NCBI GenBank assembly: GCA_035771165.1 | Contig: JAWNZC010000349.1 | Location: 2,408,501-2,472,500 of the forward strand | Reading direction: 5' to 3' | Origin: Paragorgia papillata | Taxonomy: Eukaryota; Cnidaria; Anthozoa; Scleralcyonacea; Coralliidae | Length of the DNA: 64,000 nucleotides | In this document: in pieces, positions 1 through 13,345 of the stretch | Position numbering within the stretch: the first letter of the stretch is position 1 | Layout: each line of letters starts with the position of its first letter | Program-made: the position numbers and the translations under genes | The notes under the pieces: generated by a model | What the model was told of the DNA's origin: nothing | Database searches by the model: none | Seen by the model: only the letters and a program-made list of their open reading frames with translations

Positions 1-33
1 CTTCTCGCCTAATAGACTTCCACTGAATGGTAA

Positions 34-34
<1 letters not shown>

Positions 35-99
<65 letters not shown>
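35..99. repeat. (TA)n microsatellite
   Basis: About 65 bp of uninterrupted TA dinucleotides. Confidence 0.95.
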
Positions 100-102
<3 letters not shown>

Positions 103-199
103 GAACAATTATTATGGGACAATGAACTCGGGTGGAGAATAATGATATTAGGTGTTACTCCGAGTGACGAACCATACCGGGACAAGTAGAGAAAACTCT

Positions 200-278
200 A
201 CTTGGCCCGGCTGGGATTCGAACCCGCGACCTTCGGTTTACTAGTCCGACGTTCTACCGACTGAGCTACAGGTCATGG
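200..278 (-). mobile_element. tRNA-derived SINE head (tRNA-Thr-like)
   Basis: On the minus strand the segment reads tgtagctcagtcggtaga (A box) and gggttcgaatcc (B box), a full tRNA-like fold with loop CTAGTAA, so the anticodon position would be AGT (Thr). A mismatch at the bottom of the anticodon stem and the non-tRNA sequence on both sides suggest a SINE head rather than a working tRNA gene. The acceptor stem is poor. Confidence 0.6.
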
Positions 279-380
279 TATCTGTTTCGAAAAAATATGA
301 AATAACCCAGTAGTACTGGGTAATTTCATATTTCGTGTAGTCATTTTTCTAAAAAAACTTTGTCTAAGTCGAGAAAATCA

Positions 381-565
381 AAGCTAAAGTTTATGTAAAT
401 CAAGAGGAATCTGTATCACATACACAGACACAGACACTCATTAAACATGGATATATAGTCTTTGTGTTTTCCTCATACAGAGGTGTGTTCTGTATCTGTA
501 AATTAAGCTAAAGTTCATGTAAATCAAGAGGAATCTATAACACGGTATACAGACACTGATTAAAC
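381..565. repeat. Imperfect direct repeat
   Basis: Two copies, about 381-446 and 504-565, share aagctaaag, then atgtaaatcaagaggaatct and cagacact..attaaac. The spacing is about 123 bp. Confidence 0.7.
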
Positions 566-773
566 CTTAATTTCTTTTGAATTTTCCTCGTGCATTATTA
601 ACGAGTTTTAGAAATATTATATATATATATTTCTTAACACATTTGTTTAGGTCTGTCTTATTATAACGTCGCACAGATATAGACGATTTATATCTTATTG
701 ATTTCCATTTCGGTCGCATTTAGCACCATAAAATACTAACATATATAATACTAACTAATTTTTTGTAATTTAG

Positions 774-1016
774 AAAATGCCTCTTCAAGCACTGAATCTC
801 GCAAAAAATGCTTCAGACTTTATACCGTCTCTTCCAAACAGACCGATTACAATGCTGAGCGATATTGATTTTGAAAATTCCTCGCCGATAGTGGCAATTG
901 GGTTTAGCGACACCGAAAGTGAAGTCAGTTCTAATATGTCAACGTTACATTTGTTAAGCTTAGCATACACTAGTCGAGAAAGTTACGGAAACAAATTTCG
1001 GAAACATGGTTTCTGA
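774..1016 (+). CDS. Possible terminal coding exon of an upstream gene
   Basis: A branch-point-like ctaac and a T-rich acceptor (ttttttgtaatttag) precede an open frame of about 80 residues (LPNRPITMLSDIDFENSSPI, then an acidic Ser-rich stretch) ending in TGA. The polar composition would fit a cytoplasmic tail, possibly of a preceding family member left of the window, but there is no sequence match to gene A's tail. The other frames also stay open for a while, so this may be chance. Confidence 0.25.
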   Translation, partial: KMPLQALNLAKNASDFIPSLPNRPITMLSDIDFENSSPIVAIGFSDTESEVSSNMSTLHLLSLAYTSRESYGNKFRKHGF

Positions 1017-1019
1017 AAA

Positions 1020-3320
1020 AAGAGTTTCTGGTGTAAGTTGAAAAGTTTCCAAAACTTTGTTCCCTCCCTGATTTCAAAGAACACTGTTCTAATTTTTGAA
1101 ACAAAATAGTAAATCGGAAACTTTTTTCAATGTATGCTGGGCTTTAGCATTACCACATTAAATACTCGATCGCATATATGGATTGATATACTATGTTACC
1201 TGAACGGCAGGGAATGCTGTGTTCTAATTCTCAGGGCCTCTATAACATAAATTTATTGCAATTTAGATGAGATCAAAACTGCCTTGTCAAGTAGCTTGTC
1301 TCACTGAAAACACACCGTCCTATACCCGCGCAAAAAAATGCAATGCATCAGAGAAAAGTTCAGGTAACTTTTTTCTTCCAATTTCTATTTTGATTAACGT
1401 AACCTTAGTTTATTGCGAAGCGCACGGATGACGTCGTGAGTCAATAATATATTCTTGCATTTCTAACAATAAAAAATTCCATTTGAGATTTAATTTTATT
1501 TTGTTTGTCAGAGTTTCGGTCTATAAATAGTGGTTGTGCGCTTCGCTATTCTTGTGAATAACTTTATAGTAAAATACGTATGAGTCGATAATGTTAAATT
1601 GGGAGTTGGGCCTCCCGCATCGGTTTCCTCATAAGATTTCCTACCGTAAATTATCTAAATTTCTGATCAAGCCCATTTCGTTCTGGTCTGGTTACATTGC
1701 TGTGCAAACAAAATAACACCACTTTTAAAGGAGCCACACATCACCGAAAAAGCAAAGATTTGAGTATAAAAATAGCCAATTTACTTGTTTCCTGTGGCAA
1801 TGCAGGACAACAGTATCGAGTATGAGCTTTAATAAGTCTGGCGTGTGCATGCATAAATTATGTTATGACATCAAACGCGGATAAACACTGAACGCTCCGC
1901 TTTTTGCTTTGTTTTGATTTTGAAAGCTTCTTGGGGGAAAACCGTAGAAATAGCAAGTTTTCGCTAATTTTTTTTTATCTAACCAGCTATAAATGTGTAA
2001 AACATATCAAAATTAATGCAGTTGATATGAAATATTAAATATATTTTGCTCGTAAATGTTGAAAATATACGACTAAACGACAAAACACAATACGATAATT
2101 TACGACAACAAAAACTTGCTTCCCTGCTTTGTTGTGGGTTTTCTATCTTGATTTACACATTTTCAAAAGTATTTTCCTTGGTTTGTTAAAATTTAACAGT
2201 TAAATAATCGTGGGTGTATGTGTTGTGCTGTTCTGCAAGTCGTCGGGAAATTGTGTCAGTTTGAGTTCATTTATTCCCATTCTTTGACTGGTTGCATCCA
2301 TAAATTTCTATTGTGTATTTTAATAGTTAACAGTTCAAGATATCCCAGGATCTGAAATTGATAACATTGAAAAGGCTTCCAAAGCACAACTAAAGTTTTG
2401 GTTAAGGTGTATAGGGATCTGAAATTCAAAAGTTTTGACACGACGACAGAACTCTTATCAAGGTAAGATCTTTGTGCAAAATGTATTTATTTGTGAACTG
2501 GTAAGAAATATTAAAACACCAGCTGTTTGAAAAGAATTAATAATTTGTAAAATTATCATAAAAAAATATTACAATACACACAGTATATATACACTTGTGC
2601 TGCATAGGTTTTCCTTTTAACAATAGACTAAAGCAGGTCTTTAACATTGCTTTTTTAGAGTAAGAAACAACTTAACACATATAGCCTTGACCTGGTTGAT
2701 CCTGACCCTGGAAAATGTTTTACAAAACAGATGAACTCCCAGTGCTTGGTATGTTGCCAATAATTATATAACAAAGATAACTCAGACAATGTTGAGAACA
2801 CTCAAGAAGTATGGACAACATCCACAAATATTATACCAAACCAGAACATAGAAACACATAGAAACACACCAGGAAAAGTGCAAACGATAAAAAAACAATT
2901 ATGATTGAAAACCTTTGAAAAAAGGCTATAAATTATTCTTTGAAAACTATGTGTTTGATGTAGTTGGTAAATTGGACATCAATAACTCTACTACCATCAT
3001 CAAAGGCAAAAACAATTGGTCGAAAAAAAGGCTCCACACAACATTAGTGTGAATCTCTCTAGTGATGGAAACATTGCTAGAGCTAAATGCTCTTGTGTGG
3101 CTGGTGCAAGTGGTTTTTGTCAGCTATGGATTCCCAAAAATTTCTTTTTTTCATACTTTGGCTGTATAACATTGTAGCCCATAATAGGTTCAGCCTTAAT
3201 GCCTTTTCCTTCACCAAAATTATATAGTTTATCCAGTTTAACCGAGTGAAATGCCAAATATTCTTGTAATATACCCACTTCTATTCCATATAATACATAT
3301 ACATATATATATATACATAT
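1020..3320. other. Intergenic, nothing recognised
   Basis: AT-rich sequence with no long ORF, no clear splice-bounded exon and no strong repeat. A 16-base match to the start of 18S rRNA at about 2687 is discussed under rejected items. Confidence 0.5.
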
Positions 3321-3326
3321 ATATAT

Positions 3327-3385
3327 TTAACAGTTATACCATGAGCTCGTATACGACGAGAGCGAATGGTATAACTGTTTTATTA
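3327..3385. repeat. Short inverted repeat with central cgag motif
   Basis: aacagttataccat and atggtataactgtt are perfect inverted arms around gagctcgtatacgacgagagc. It resembles other hairpins in the window with a central CTCG/CGAG core. Confidence 0.6.
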
Positions 3386-4095
3386 TATAGCAAGCACTGT
3401 ACAAGAAAAAAAATTACAGCAAAATGTTTGAAACGACAAACTTCCGGCATAGGAAACAGGCATGTAACTAATACTTCCGCCATGCGTAATGATACATTCA
3501 CACAGAGTTTCTCGCTGAGCTGTTCGGCAAACAGCTTCAGTGAAATGTTGCATAAATGTTGCTCGAGAGGCAAAAAATGTGTTGAGCAGATCAACAAAAA
3601 AGATTAAAAGGTACCTTTATGAAGTCAAAAGGTGGGTTAGTTGTTTATATTAGCGTTGCTGTCGTGAAAAAGGTTTTGATTTCATGCAAAAATGAAACTG
3701 AAACACCTTCGGCAGGTGATCTCCTACGAAATGTGTGTTAGCTTGATTTTAACCGTGAGTTTCTTTGTTTGGCAACAAATTAATATCAACCCGCTAATTT
3801 AGTCGTGTTTCTGAAGTAAAAAGACGTAATTTACAGGTGAATTTTACCATTTGACATGCTAAATTGTGTATTTTTTAATGTATTTTTACACAATGTTGTT
3901 TTTTTATACATTGGTTTGAGGGTGTTGATGTTTTTCTGTATAAAATCCGTCAAATTCAACTCTTTTCGGCAGTTTAAAAAAAACATGCCGCCATCTTGTT
4001 TTTCCTCTACTAGTAGGATATGAGCTGATAGCCTAGTAGTAGGGAACCAATCAGATTACGCAAAAGCTCATATCCGATACCATGCTATATAATAA

Positions 4096-4107
4096 TCTCT
4101 CTCTCTT

Positions 4108-4148
<41 letters not shown>

Positions 4149-4240
4149 GTCTCTCTCTCTGTCTCTCTCTCTGTCTCTCTCTCTGTCTCTCTCTCTGTCT
4201 CTCTCTCTGTCTCTCTCTCTGTCTCTCTCTCTCTCTCTCA
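4096..4240. repeat. (CT)n / (CTGTCTCT)n microsatellite
   Basis: Pure pyrimidine-type repeat with a higher-order period of about 10 bp (ctctctctgt). The ORFs in it are artefacts. Confidence 0.9.
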
Positions 4241-4416
4241 ACCGCATGTGGGACAGCATCGGTGAAACACATTCAGATAGCGTGAAGTGCGCATGGGCCC
4301 AGAGTGCTCAAACTTCCACAAGGGTAGTGAGCGTTGCATTATCGCTATATGTATATATATATATATATGTGGGACAGCATCGGTGAAGTACATTCAGATA
4401 GCGTGAAGTGCGCATA
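4241..4416 (-). repeat. Partial copies of the 275-bp repeat found at 9460-10218
   Basis: 4241-4348 is the reverse complement of the first part of the 9.46-kb repeat (gtgggacagcatcggtgaaa, cagagtgctcaaacttccac). A second short copy follows at 4369-4415. Both are flanked by TA tracts, as at the other site. Confidence 0.8.
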
Positions 4417-4429
4417 TATATATATATTA

Positions 4430-5155
4430 TAAGTGGTATTGGGCATTTCACTCGATTACATAGCATGTTCTAAGGATTTTGGGTGAAGGAAAATTCGAGT
4501 GTAGAATATATACATTTTAAGACCAAACCGGGACCAGTTGCGAAAAATGCAACTACACAGGCCTTCCGGCAGGAATTGAACCCACGGCCTTGCTATTCTA
4601 GTGCAATGCTCTGAGCCACGGAGGGCGTTGCCGAGAGCTTGATCGGGAGTTCTGTATATATAATAAGATGGTAATGCCAGGAGAGAATTGAGTATATTAT
4701 AAGTGATATTGGGCATTTCACTCGATTACATAGCATGTTCTAAGGATTTTGGGTGAAGGAAAATTCGAGTGTAGAATATATACATTTTAAGACCAAACCG
4801 GGACCAGTTGCGAAAAATGCAACTACGCTGTACAGGCCTTCCGGCAGGAATTGAACCCGCGACCTTGCTATTCCGGTTTGGTCTTAAAATGTATATATTC
4901 TACACTCGAATTTTCCTTCACCCAAAATCCTTAGAACATGCTATGTAATCGAGTGAAATGCCCAATATCACTTATAATATACTCAATTCTCTCCTGGCAT
5001 TACCACCTTATTATATATACAGAACTCCCGATCAAGCTCTCGGCAACGCCCTCCGTGGCTCAGTGGTCAGAGCATTGCACTAGAATAGCAAGGTCGTGGG
5101 TTCAATTCCTGCCGGAAGGCCTGTGTAGTTGCATTTTTCGCGGCCAGGCTCTTGG
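4430..5155. mobile_element. Palindromic cluster of tRNA-derived SINE copies
   Basis: Copy 1 (4430-4700, minus) and truncated copy 2 (4700-4875, minus) share attgggcatttcactcgatt and the following 100 bases. Copy 3 (4875-5150, plus) is the reverse complement of copy 1. The tRNA-like parts are at 4562-4630 (minus) and 5047-5120 (plus): tggctcagtggtcagagc (A box) and gggttcaattcc (B box). Confidence 0.75.
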
Positions 5156-5310
5156 CAATGGCTTCCGTAGTTCAGTGGTCACGCAGAGCACTGCACTAGC
5201 ATCGCAGGGTCGCGGGTTATATTCCTAGTCGGAAGGCCTTGATGTTGCATTTTTCGCAACTGGTCCTGGTTTGGTCTTATATAATGTATATATTCTACAC
5301 TCGAAATTTT
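5156..5310 (+). mobile_element. Diverged second SINE copy
   Basis: tagttcagtggtcacgcaga and gtcgcgggttatattcct are a diverged A/B box pair, followed by the shared ggaaggccttgatgttgcat and tttggtctta tail of the cluster. It lies directly after copy 3 in the same orientation. Confidence 0.6.
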
Positions 5311-5364
5311 CCTTCACCAAAATTATCTATAGTATATCCAGTTTAATCGAGTGAAATGCCAAAT

Positions 5365-5495
5365 ATAACTAGGAAGGTGGCTAGTAGATAGGTATATAAG
5401 TAGGTATAGGTAGGTAAGTAGGTAGGTGGGTGGGCAGGTAGGTAGGTAGGTAGGTAGGTGGGTTGGTTGGTTGATTGATTGATTGGTTGGTTTAA
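5365..5495. repeat. (GGTA)n / (GGTT)n degenerate microsatellite
   Basis: Runs of taggtaggtaggt grade into ggttggttgattgatt. Confidence 0.85.
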
Positions 5496-6469
5496 TATTC
5501 AACTGGAAAAAGTGAAACGCAAATGAACGCAAGTTAACTTACTCACCGATATTTTAGCTAAAATTCCAGAAGATATATTAAATTAGCATTTGGGAAAGTT
5601 TCAACTAATATATTTTTGTCGAAAAAACCTTTGAATCATACTATCTTAGGCTTGTGACGGCTGAATTGATGCAATGTCTAGTATAATGTTTAACTTATAT
5701 AAGAAAAACATTGAAATGTCCGTTTATTTTAAAACAAGAAAGTGCAATATTCGGCCAATATACATTAAAAAAATCACTAAAAACAGCGCATATGCATAAA
5801 ATGTCCAATACGCAAAAAATAACTTTGGCATCACATACTCTAAATTTCTTCCCGTCTACGTAGGGCCAACAGAAGTATTAAGGTGGCCTGATTGTCTAAA
5901 TCACACATAATTTCATTTTTTCTACAAAGAAAGGTTTTGCAGATGTGAGCTTCATTTTGGTCTTTATTATTGAAAAGTTTTATATATCTTGCGCCTATAC
6001 CTTGTCTCCAAACCTCTTTGCCGAGCTATTTAGAGTCAACAAAGATCTCGATTTGTGAAAATTTCGTCGAGATGTTTGGATTTTCACGATTTATGACGTT
6101 TTGTGACGTAGGCGTTTTACTGCCAATGAAAGGCTGCGGTCAGCGGTGAGCGTGTCACCCTACCGCCAATACGCCACTTGATGCGAACCGCGAACGGGTT
6201 AATTATTTGATATAATGCCGAAACAACCCCCGCGTAAGCGGGGAAAACGGCCGGAAAACGATTGTTGTTTGTTTGTTGTAATGCCGAAACAGAAAACGTA
6301 GGAGTCTCTATCGAAATATAGTATAAGGTTAGATATACTGCCGAAACAGAGAACGTAGGAGTCTAACGTTTCGAGCGAAGGCCTTTCGTCAGAGAGAAAC
6401 GTGGAGTCTCTATGTCAACTTTAACTTCTGAACTGGCAACCTCTTACCGTGGAAAAATTCGAATGGACT

Positions 6470-6880
6470 GTGAAAACTCGGGTGGAGTAGGCAAACTTAA
6501 GTGGAGTGAGCAACCTTGGGTGGAGTGGGCAAACTTGGGTGGAGTGGCAAACTTGGGTGAAGCGGACAAATTTTGGTGGAGTAGGTAGAGTGGGCAAAAC
6601 TCGGGTGGAGTGGGCAAATTCGGGTAAATTGGGCAAACTCGGGAGGAGTAGGCAAACTCGGGTGGAGTAGGCAAACTCGGGTGGAGAGGGCAAACCCGGG
6701 TAGAGTGGGCAAACTCGGGTGGAGTGGGCAAACGTGGGTGGAGTGGGCAAACGTGGGTGGATTGGGCAAACTCGGGTGGAGTGGGCAAACTCGGGTGGAG
6801 TGGGCAAACTCGGGTGGAGTGAACAAACTTGGGTGGAGTTGGCAAACTCGAGTGGAGTTGGCAAACTTGGGTAAAGTGGG
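6470..6880. repeat. 19-bp minisatellite
   Basis: About twenty head-to-tail copies of gggtggagtgggcaaactc with point changes and a few length variants. All three minus frames stay open and give false Pro-rich proteins; the ORFs are by-products of a stop-free repeat. Confidence 0.9.
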
Positions 6881-7105
6881 CAAGGGGGGTGTCACATTGG
6901 CCACGGACTGCACAGAGTTGCTTGCGGAGTAGGCTAAAGGTTTTGTCCCATTCGAGGCAGCACTTCACTTGCGATAATAACTTCTAGTTTTCTCTCAAAC
7001 TTTACCTAAGTGAAGAAGAACTGTTTCCAATAAATCCCGGGGAAATCCAATTTCCATAAAATCTGCCGCTCGCCGTGGATAAAGTGCTTATAAAGCAAAA
7101 AGAGT

Positions 7106-7415
7106 TTGTCTTACTTGAAAGAACATTAAAATGACAAAGTAACATCTTTTAAGATATATCAGTTTGTTTGATATGCAAATTAAACATCTTGACGTCAAAT
7201 GTGCATGACTTATCGGAGAAGGTTATTTATTCTTTGCTATTAGCAAACCAAATTAATTCATATACGAAGCATGTTGGTGTGTTTTTCCTACAACGCCGAA
7301 CATGTAGTGAACCTTAATTATATTTGATAATGGCAAAGATATAAATAACCTTCTCCAATAAGTCAATATGCACATGTTTAATTTGCATAGTAAACAAACT
7401 GAAATATCACATGCA
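7106..7415. mobile_element. MITE-like inverted-repeat element
   Basis: atatcagtttgtttgatatg with gagaaggttatt on the left pairs with aataaccttctccaataagt and gtaaacaaactgaaatatc on the right. A related copy of the left part is at 36033-36340. Confidence 0.7.
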
Positions 7416-7553
7416 TCAACGAAGAAAGGAAACGAACAACTAGGTACAACAATGTCACTTTTTCATTTTAAGTGTCTTTTTAATTAGAAGACACTATAAA
7501 CACGATTTTTCTAGATATGTGTTTGTGCTACAAGTATAAAACTTTTCAATAAT

Positions 7554-8008
7554 ACATGGGGATCGCGAATCTCGCAAAATGAGCGTATTTGGTGCATTAT
7601 GGGATACTTGAAGTGAGTAAAATTCTCGGCCAGCGCTCTTAGGTACCAAGAAGGTCGAGAAAGGAATGCCGGTGCAAACTCATAATCTTTGAAAATTAAG
7701 TCCCTCTAAATGTTACTGACTTATTAAATGAAGTCAGTTGGACGAAAAGCCAACGGAATCCCAAATAACTGATTTGACCACACTGATTTGACAAAAAGCA
7801 CAGTTTACATTGTTTAAATTTGGTTCCAACGTTTCTATGGTTGTAACAAGAAACAACTAACTTGTATACACATAAACCGTTGAAAACAACAAAAAATTAT
7901 CCATTTTTAAAACGACAATGTATTAGCGAGAATACACGAGTTTTACTCACCCCGGTATCCCACAATACAAAGCACGCATATATTTATTGAGATTCGCGAT
8001 CCGTGTAT
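7554..8008. mobile_element. Nonautonomous DNA element with ggatcgcgaatctc termini
   Basis: The outer ends ggatcgcgaatctc and gagattcgcgatcc are inverted, and further in gtgagtaaaattctcg pairs loosely with gagttttactcacc. It has no transposase. Confidence 0.65.
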
Positions 8009-8580
8009 ATCAAGTCCACCACCATGCAGAGCTATGTAGCGAATTAGAATAAAAGAATGAAGCTCATGAGACCTGTGAAAATCTGTTTTATATGGAATAA
8101 ATACGCAATTTATCATGATTTAGACTGTCGAGACTATAGAATCGCAACACTGGAGAACTCAGACCACTTCTCCAACACACGGAACTACGGAGAGTTTTGC
8201 CTAGAGCTTGGACACGAGATGTGTGCATGTATGGTGGAGATGATGTCAGTAAAGTATATGGTTGTTTTACAATGAGTATTTAGCATTATACACTTCCTTC
8301 TATTACATGTCAAGTTAACATCAAGGTTTAGTAAAATTAATTTGAGAGTTAAATAATTTATATTTTGAAGCCAAAAGTCTCTTTGGGGCACTCAGAGACA
8401 GCATATCTCCCAGAGCGAGTTATGGCGAGGTGTTAAAAAGACGACGCGGCATACGGCAGCCATGTTGGAGGAAAACATACTCCAAATACAATAGCTGCTA
8501 ATGAGATTATTTTGTTAAAGTTCCTCCAACATGGCCGCCATGACGTCAAATGCAAACCAAGAATATTTTTTATATATATA

Positions 8581-8778
8581 CACTGCAAAACCTCCAATTC
8601 TTGTCAAGATAATTTTTCTTCTTTTGAGATTTTATTTCTTGTTTTAAGATATTTAATCTTGTTTTAAGACAAAATATCTTGTCAAGAAACCGCAGTAAGA
8701 TTATTATCTTGCAAACGGGACATGAAAATCTTAAAACAAGTATTTTTTTTTAAAACAAGTTTTTGGGAATTTGCAGTG
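8581..8778. mobile_element. 198-bp MITE, copy 1
   Basis: Begins cactgcaaaacctccaattc and ends gggaatttgcagtg, with the body rich in cttgttttaaga. It is flanked by tata on both sides. A nearly identical inverted copy is at 50634-50832. Confidence 0.85.
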
Positions 8779-8785
8779 TATATAG

Positions 8786-8872
8786 AATACAAATATAAAA
8801 GGGTGCGGTTGTATCAAGAATATTTTATATATATATATATATAGAATACAAATATAGAAGGGTGCGGTTGTA
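8786..8872. repeat. Direct duplication gaatacaaatata..agggtgcggttgtatca
   Basis: Two copies of a 34-bp unit are separated by aagaatattttatatatat. Confidence 0.75.
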
Positions 8873-8939
8873 TCAGCCAACGACGAACTTCCAGAAAGAA
8901 GGATCCAACAACGGGATTCACAGTCTGCTCTCAAAAATG

Positions 8940-10217
<1,278 letters not shown>

Positions 10218-10296
<79 letters not shown>
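10218..10296. repeat. (TA)n microsatellite
   Basis: TA tract closing the 275-bp array. Confidence 0.95.
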
Positions 10297-10302
<6 letters not shown>

Positions 10303-10303
<1 letters not shown>

Positions 10304-10378
10304 TAAAACATGAGCAGCATTGTTTTATCAGATTTAAAACACGAGGCGATAGCCGAGCGCGAATGTTTTATATAATAA
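10303..10378. repeat. Dispersed repeat with acgaggcg..gccgagcg core, copy 1
   Basis: ttttatcagatttaaaacac followed by gaggcgatagccgagcgcg matches 47480-47545. Confidence 0.65.
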
Positions 10379-11159
10379 AAATATATATATATATACTGTA
10401 CATGCTGTACAATGGTCAAAATTGGGCAAAAGAAGTTGCTGCGATCGTTGGAAATCTACATATAAAAAAATGTAAATGTACGAGCCGTGTAAATTTCCTG
10501 CTTTCCTATATTCATGCAGCAGAACTGTAATGGTAAATTTGTTCACTTATTGTGGTAAATTTGTTCACTTATTGTGTTATTTGAAAATTCTTCAAAGTTG
10601 GTTATTATTGTTACTTGCTGGCAAAAATCTATATACTTGGATGAAGGTTACTGCAGCATGTTGCAAACTGTAATGGACCGGTCCATTACGTATGGTAGTT
10701 AGTGGAGGGGGATGGTTTGGAAGCTCCATTGTCTTTCAAGATTATGCAATGGTCATGTTGATGAACACAATAGTTCATGTTCGAGGAAGGCAATTGGTTG
10801 AAGAAAGGAAATTCTATGGCCACGTGACGACGAAGGACTACGCTTTTTTCGACATATTAACAATTCACAAGTTCTGCTTGTTCATGTACAGTGTTCATAT
10901 TTAAAACAATGAGACTTTGTGTCTTACCATGCAGAACTGATAAATTACGCAATTAGCACAAGAAGCAAGTCAGCCCGGCTAGGCGAGGTAGCCCTTCTCA
11001 TGTAAACACAATAAAAATCATCTCGGCAAAGCGGGCTAGCTTGGGTACCCGGGCTGGCTCACCTCCATATTAACACCCCCTAATTAAACTTGAACGTTGG
11101 TGTTGGATGACACTGCTTAATTATACAGATATTACAATACGTTCAGTGACCTAGGCTCT

Positions 11160-11255
11160 CCTTTTGGGGTTGGGGCTTGGGGATTTTGTTTTTTTTTGGG
11201 GGGGGGGGGCTTGGGGATTTTTTTTGGGGGGGCTCCAGCCCCCCAATGGCAGTAA
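11160..11255 (+). other. G-rich tract, possible G-quadruplex
   Basis: Several runs of four or more G, one of eleven, separated by T runs; then ggggggctccagcccccc. Unusual in this AT-rich window. Confidence 0.6.
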
Positions 11256-12137
11256 ACCTGCTAGTGGGTCAGGTTAGGGTATATGCTAGGCGGATTGGCG
11301 GAACACAATAGGGTTTTTATGGGGGTTGTTTTGGCACGAACAGTGACCAAGAAAATCCCGCTCTGAGTTAATAAAAACGCTACTCGGTTGGATTAGCGTA
11401 TATATAAATAAGTTAAACTGCTAGTTGGTTCATTTAAATCAATCTTTAAAAAGTCGCAGTGTGTTCTATAATCGCTCCTATAATTCACAATCCATGCAGT
11501 ATTTTAGGAAAATCGTTTTTCCTTACTCATTCTGTCCCTGTATAACCCATGGTTCATCTTATCATTATTTCCCTTCGCGTGTAAGGAATTTTCTCACGAG
11601 AACATATTAGCATAGTGATACCAACAACTGTTCTTTTGTTGAAAGACAAAACACGAGTCAAGGTTCATTGGTGCTGACTGTAGGGGTGCCAAGGAAATAC
11701 AAAACGCAATTATCAAACGATAATGTTGTGAAATGCAAAGAACTTTATTAATAACTCCTCCCTAGCAGGACAGATCTACCAACCGGATAAAATATATTTT
11801 GAACGATACAGCAACGAACGATAAGCTACTTGAAGAAGTCTGATTCGTTTTACGATATTTAATTATACGACATTACTGATCAAAAATGGCCGTACGTGAG
11901 CAATAAATAATTCAACCAGCAAATGAATCAACGGAGTCAATGTAATGCTCTGAGATAAGTCACCTTATTTCAGTAGCCCAAAAGGTACGCAAAACCATGA
12001 GATATTTTATTATAGTACGTCTAAAATATGTATTATTACAGCTTAAACGCGCGAATTGTTAACGAGTATACATATACGTAAATCGTCTATAATCTAAATT
12101 AACATCGAATTGCTGGTAATTCTACATTATACGGAGA

Positions 12138-12340
12138 TTATGAGGGGCCATTTATATACACTAGTCAGTTGGATTGATCTGAAGTCGATCCAAGTTGAAA
12201 GCGATCTGAGTCTGAAGGCTCGAATACAAACAGGGATCGACCTGAGATCGGTCTAAACCAATGTGAACGCTTTCTTCAAGTAAACCTGGATTGATTGAAT
12301 TTGAATCGATTATACTGTAAGTGGCCTCATGTAACCCTTT
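12138..12340. mobile_element. MITE-like element (about 200 bp)
   Basis: The ends tgaggggccatttata and tgtaagtggcctcatg are imperfect inverted repeats; the interior is full of gatcgatcc-type repeats. Confidence 0.5.
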
Positions 12341-12913
12341 CCGTTCAAGAGATGCGACTTAAAAGTTGTTCTATACTGTTTGTTAGTTTGTTTTAAGTAA
12401 AAAATTAGTTTCCTTCTCATTACTTAAACACAAATATAACAATCTCAAGCTTAATCTCCCTAGTAACAATTAATTACCATCATCAACAACAAACGATATC
12501 GAAGTAGCGAACAAACTAGGCAATCAATGCAATCCTATATAGGCAATTCTACGACAGTATAGTTCTTTTACAGTATATGCACAAGTTTCACCATAATTAT
12601 ACGATATACTGAAACAAAATATTCCTTATGGTTTTTATTCTAATGTAATTTTACCATATTGGGATGTTTTTTGAATTTTGGTATAAGTTTCAACACACGA
12701 CCTTTTAAAAGAAAATACAAAACATGCCTTACCGCTATATTCAATTCAATTGAGTACTTATATAGAACTATATAGTCTATATTACATGATAAAGTAGAAG
12801 TATTATTAATTGTAAGAAGTGCCATGCAGTGATAGACCCGAAAGATTGCGCTATTCCAACCGCTCCACACTTCTAGTTTAGACCAAGTAACTTATAATCT
12901 TATTTATTTATAC

Positions 12914-13130
12914 TATACAGCTAAATCAATTAAGATTGTCCTGGCCAAAGCCAAGCGCGAAAAGTACGATGTGAATTACTATTTAAATAGCGAAGCACAC
13001 ATTTACTATATTTATAGGCCAAAATCATACAAATAAACCAAACTTGCCTCTCTGGGAATAATTAACGAGCATTTTCGCGCTTGGCTTTGACCTTTGGCCA
13101 GGACAACCTTAATTGATTTAGCTGTATACA
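12914..13130. mobile_element. MITE with long terminal inverted repeats
   Basis: agctaaatcaattaagattg with tcctggccaaagccaagcgc is mirrored by gcgcttggctttgacctttg and caattgatttagct-like right arm. TATAC-like sequence flanks both ends. Confidence 0.8.
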
Positions 13131-13217
13131 GAAACTATTGCTTTCATATGTGTCGCTAAAAAGAGTGTGAAATAGATTAGTATTGCAAAGTGACAGCCTA
13201 CATTAATGTAATACGGC

Positions 13218-13345
13218 TATGGCGTTAACCCCTCACTCCGTATCGTTCGTTTTGAACCGATGCGGACTATGGAATTTTACTAACGCCAGACGATTTTACT
13301 CGTCAAGGAAAGAACTGCTAATTAGGAAAGGGTTAAACCTGCAAC
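13218..13345. repeat. Dispersed gttaac..acgccagacgatttta repeat, copy 1
   Basis: It shares taacgccagacgatttta and a gggttaaa end with copies at 38683-38765 and 56457-56562. Confidence 0.6.

Noticed and set aside
200..278. Functional tRNA-Thr gene on the minus strand
   Set aside because: Poor acceptor stem, anticodon-stem mismatch and SINE-like context; kept as a SINE head only.
2687..2705. acctggttgatcctg, identical to the start of 18S rRNA
   Set aside because: The match ends after about 15-16 bases and nothing beyond it resembles 18S rRNA. Probably chance.
6421..6968. Three overlapping minus-strand ORFs giving Pro/His-rich repeat proteins
   Set aside because: They are the three frames of a 19-bp minisatellite that lacks stop codons; no frame is favoured.
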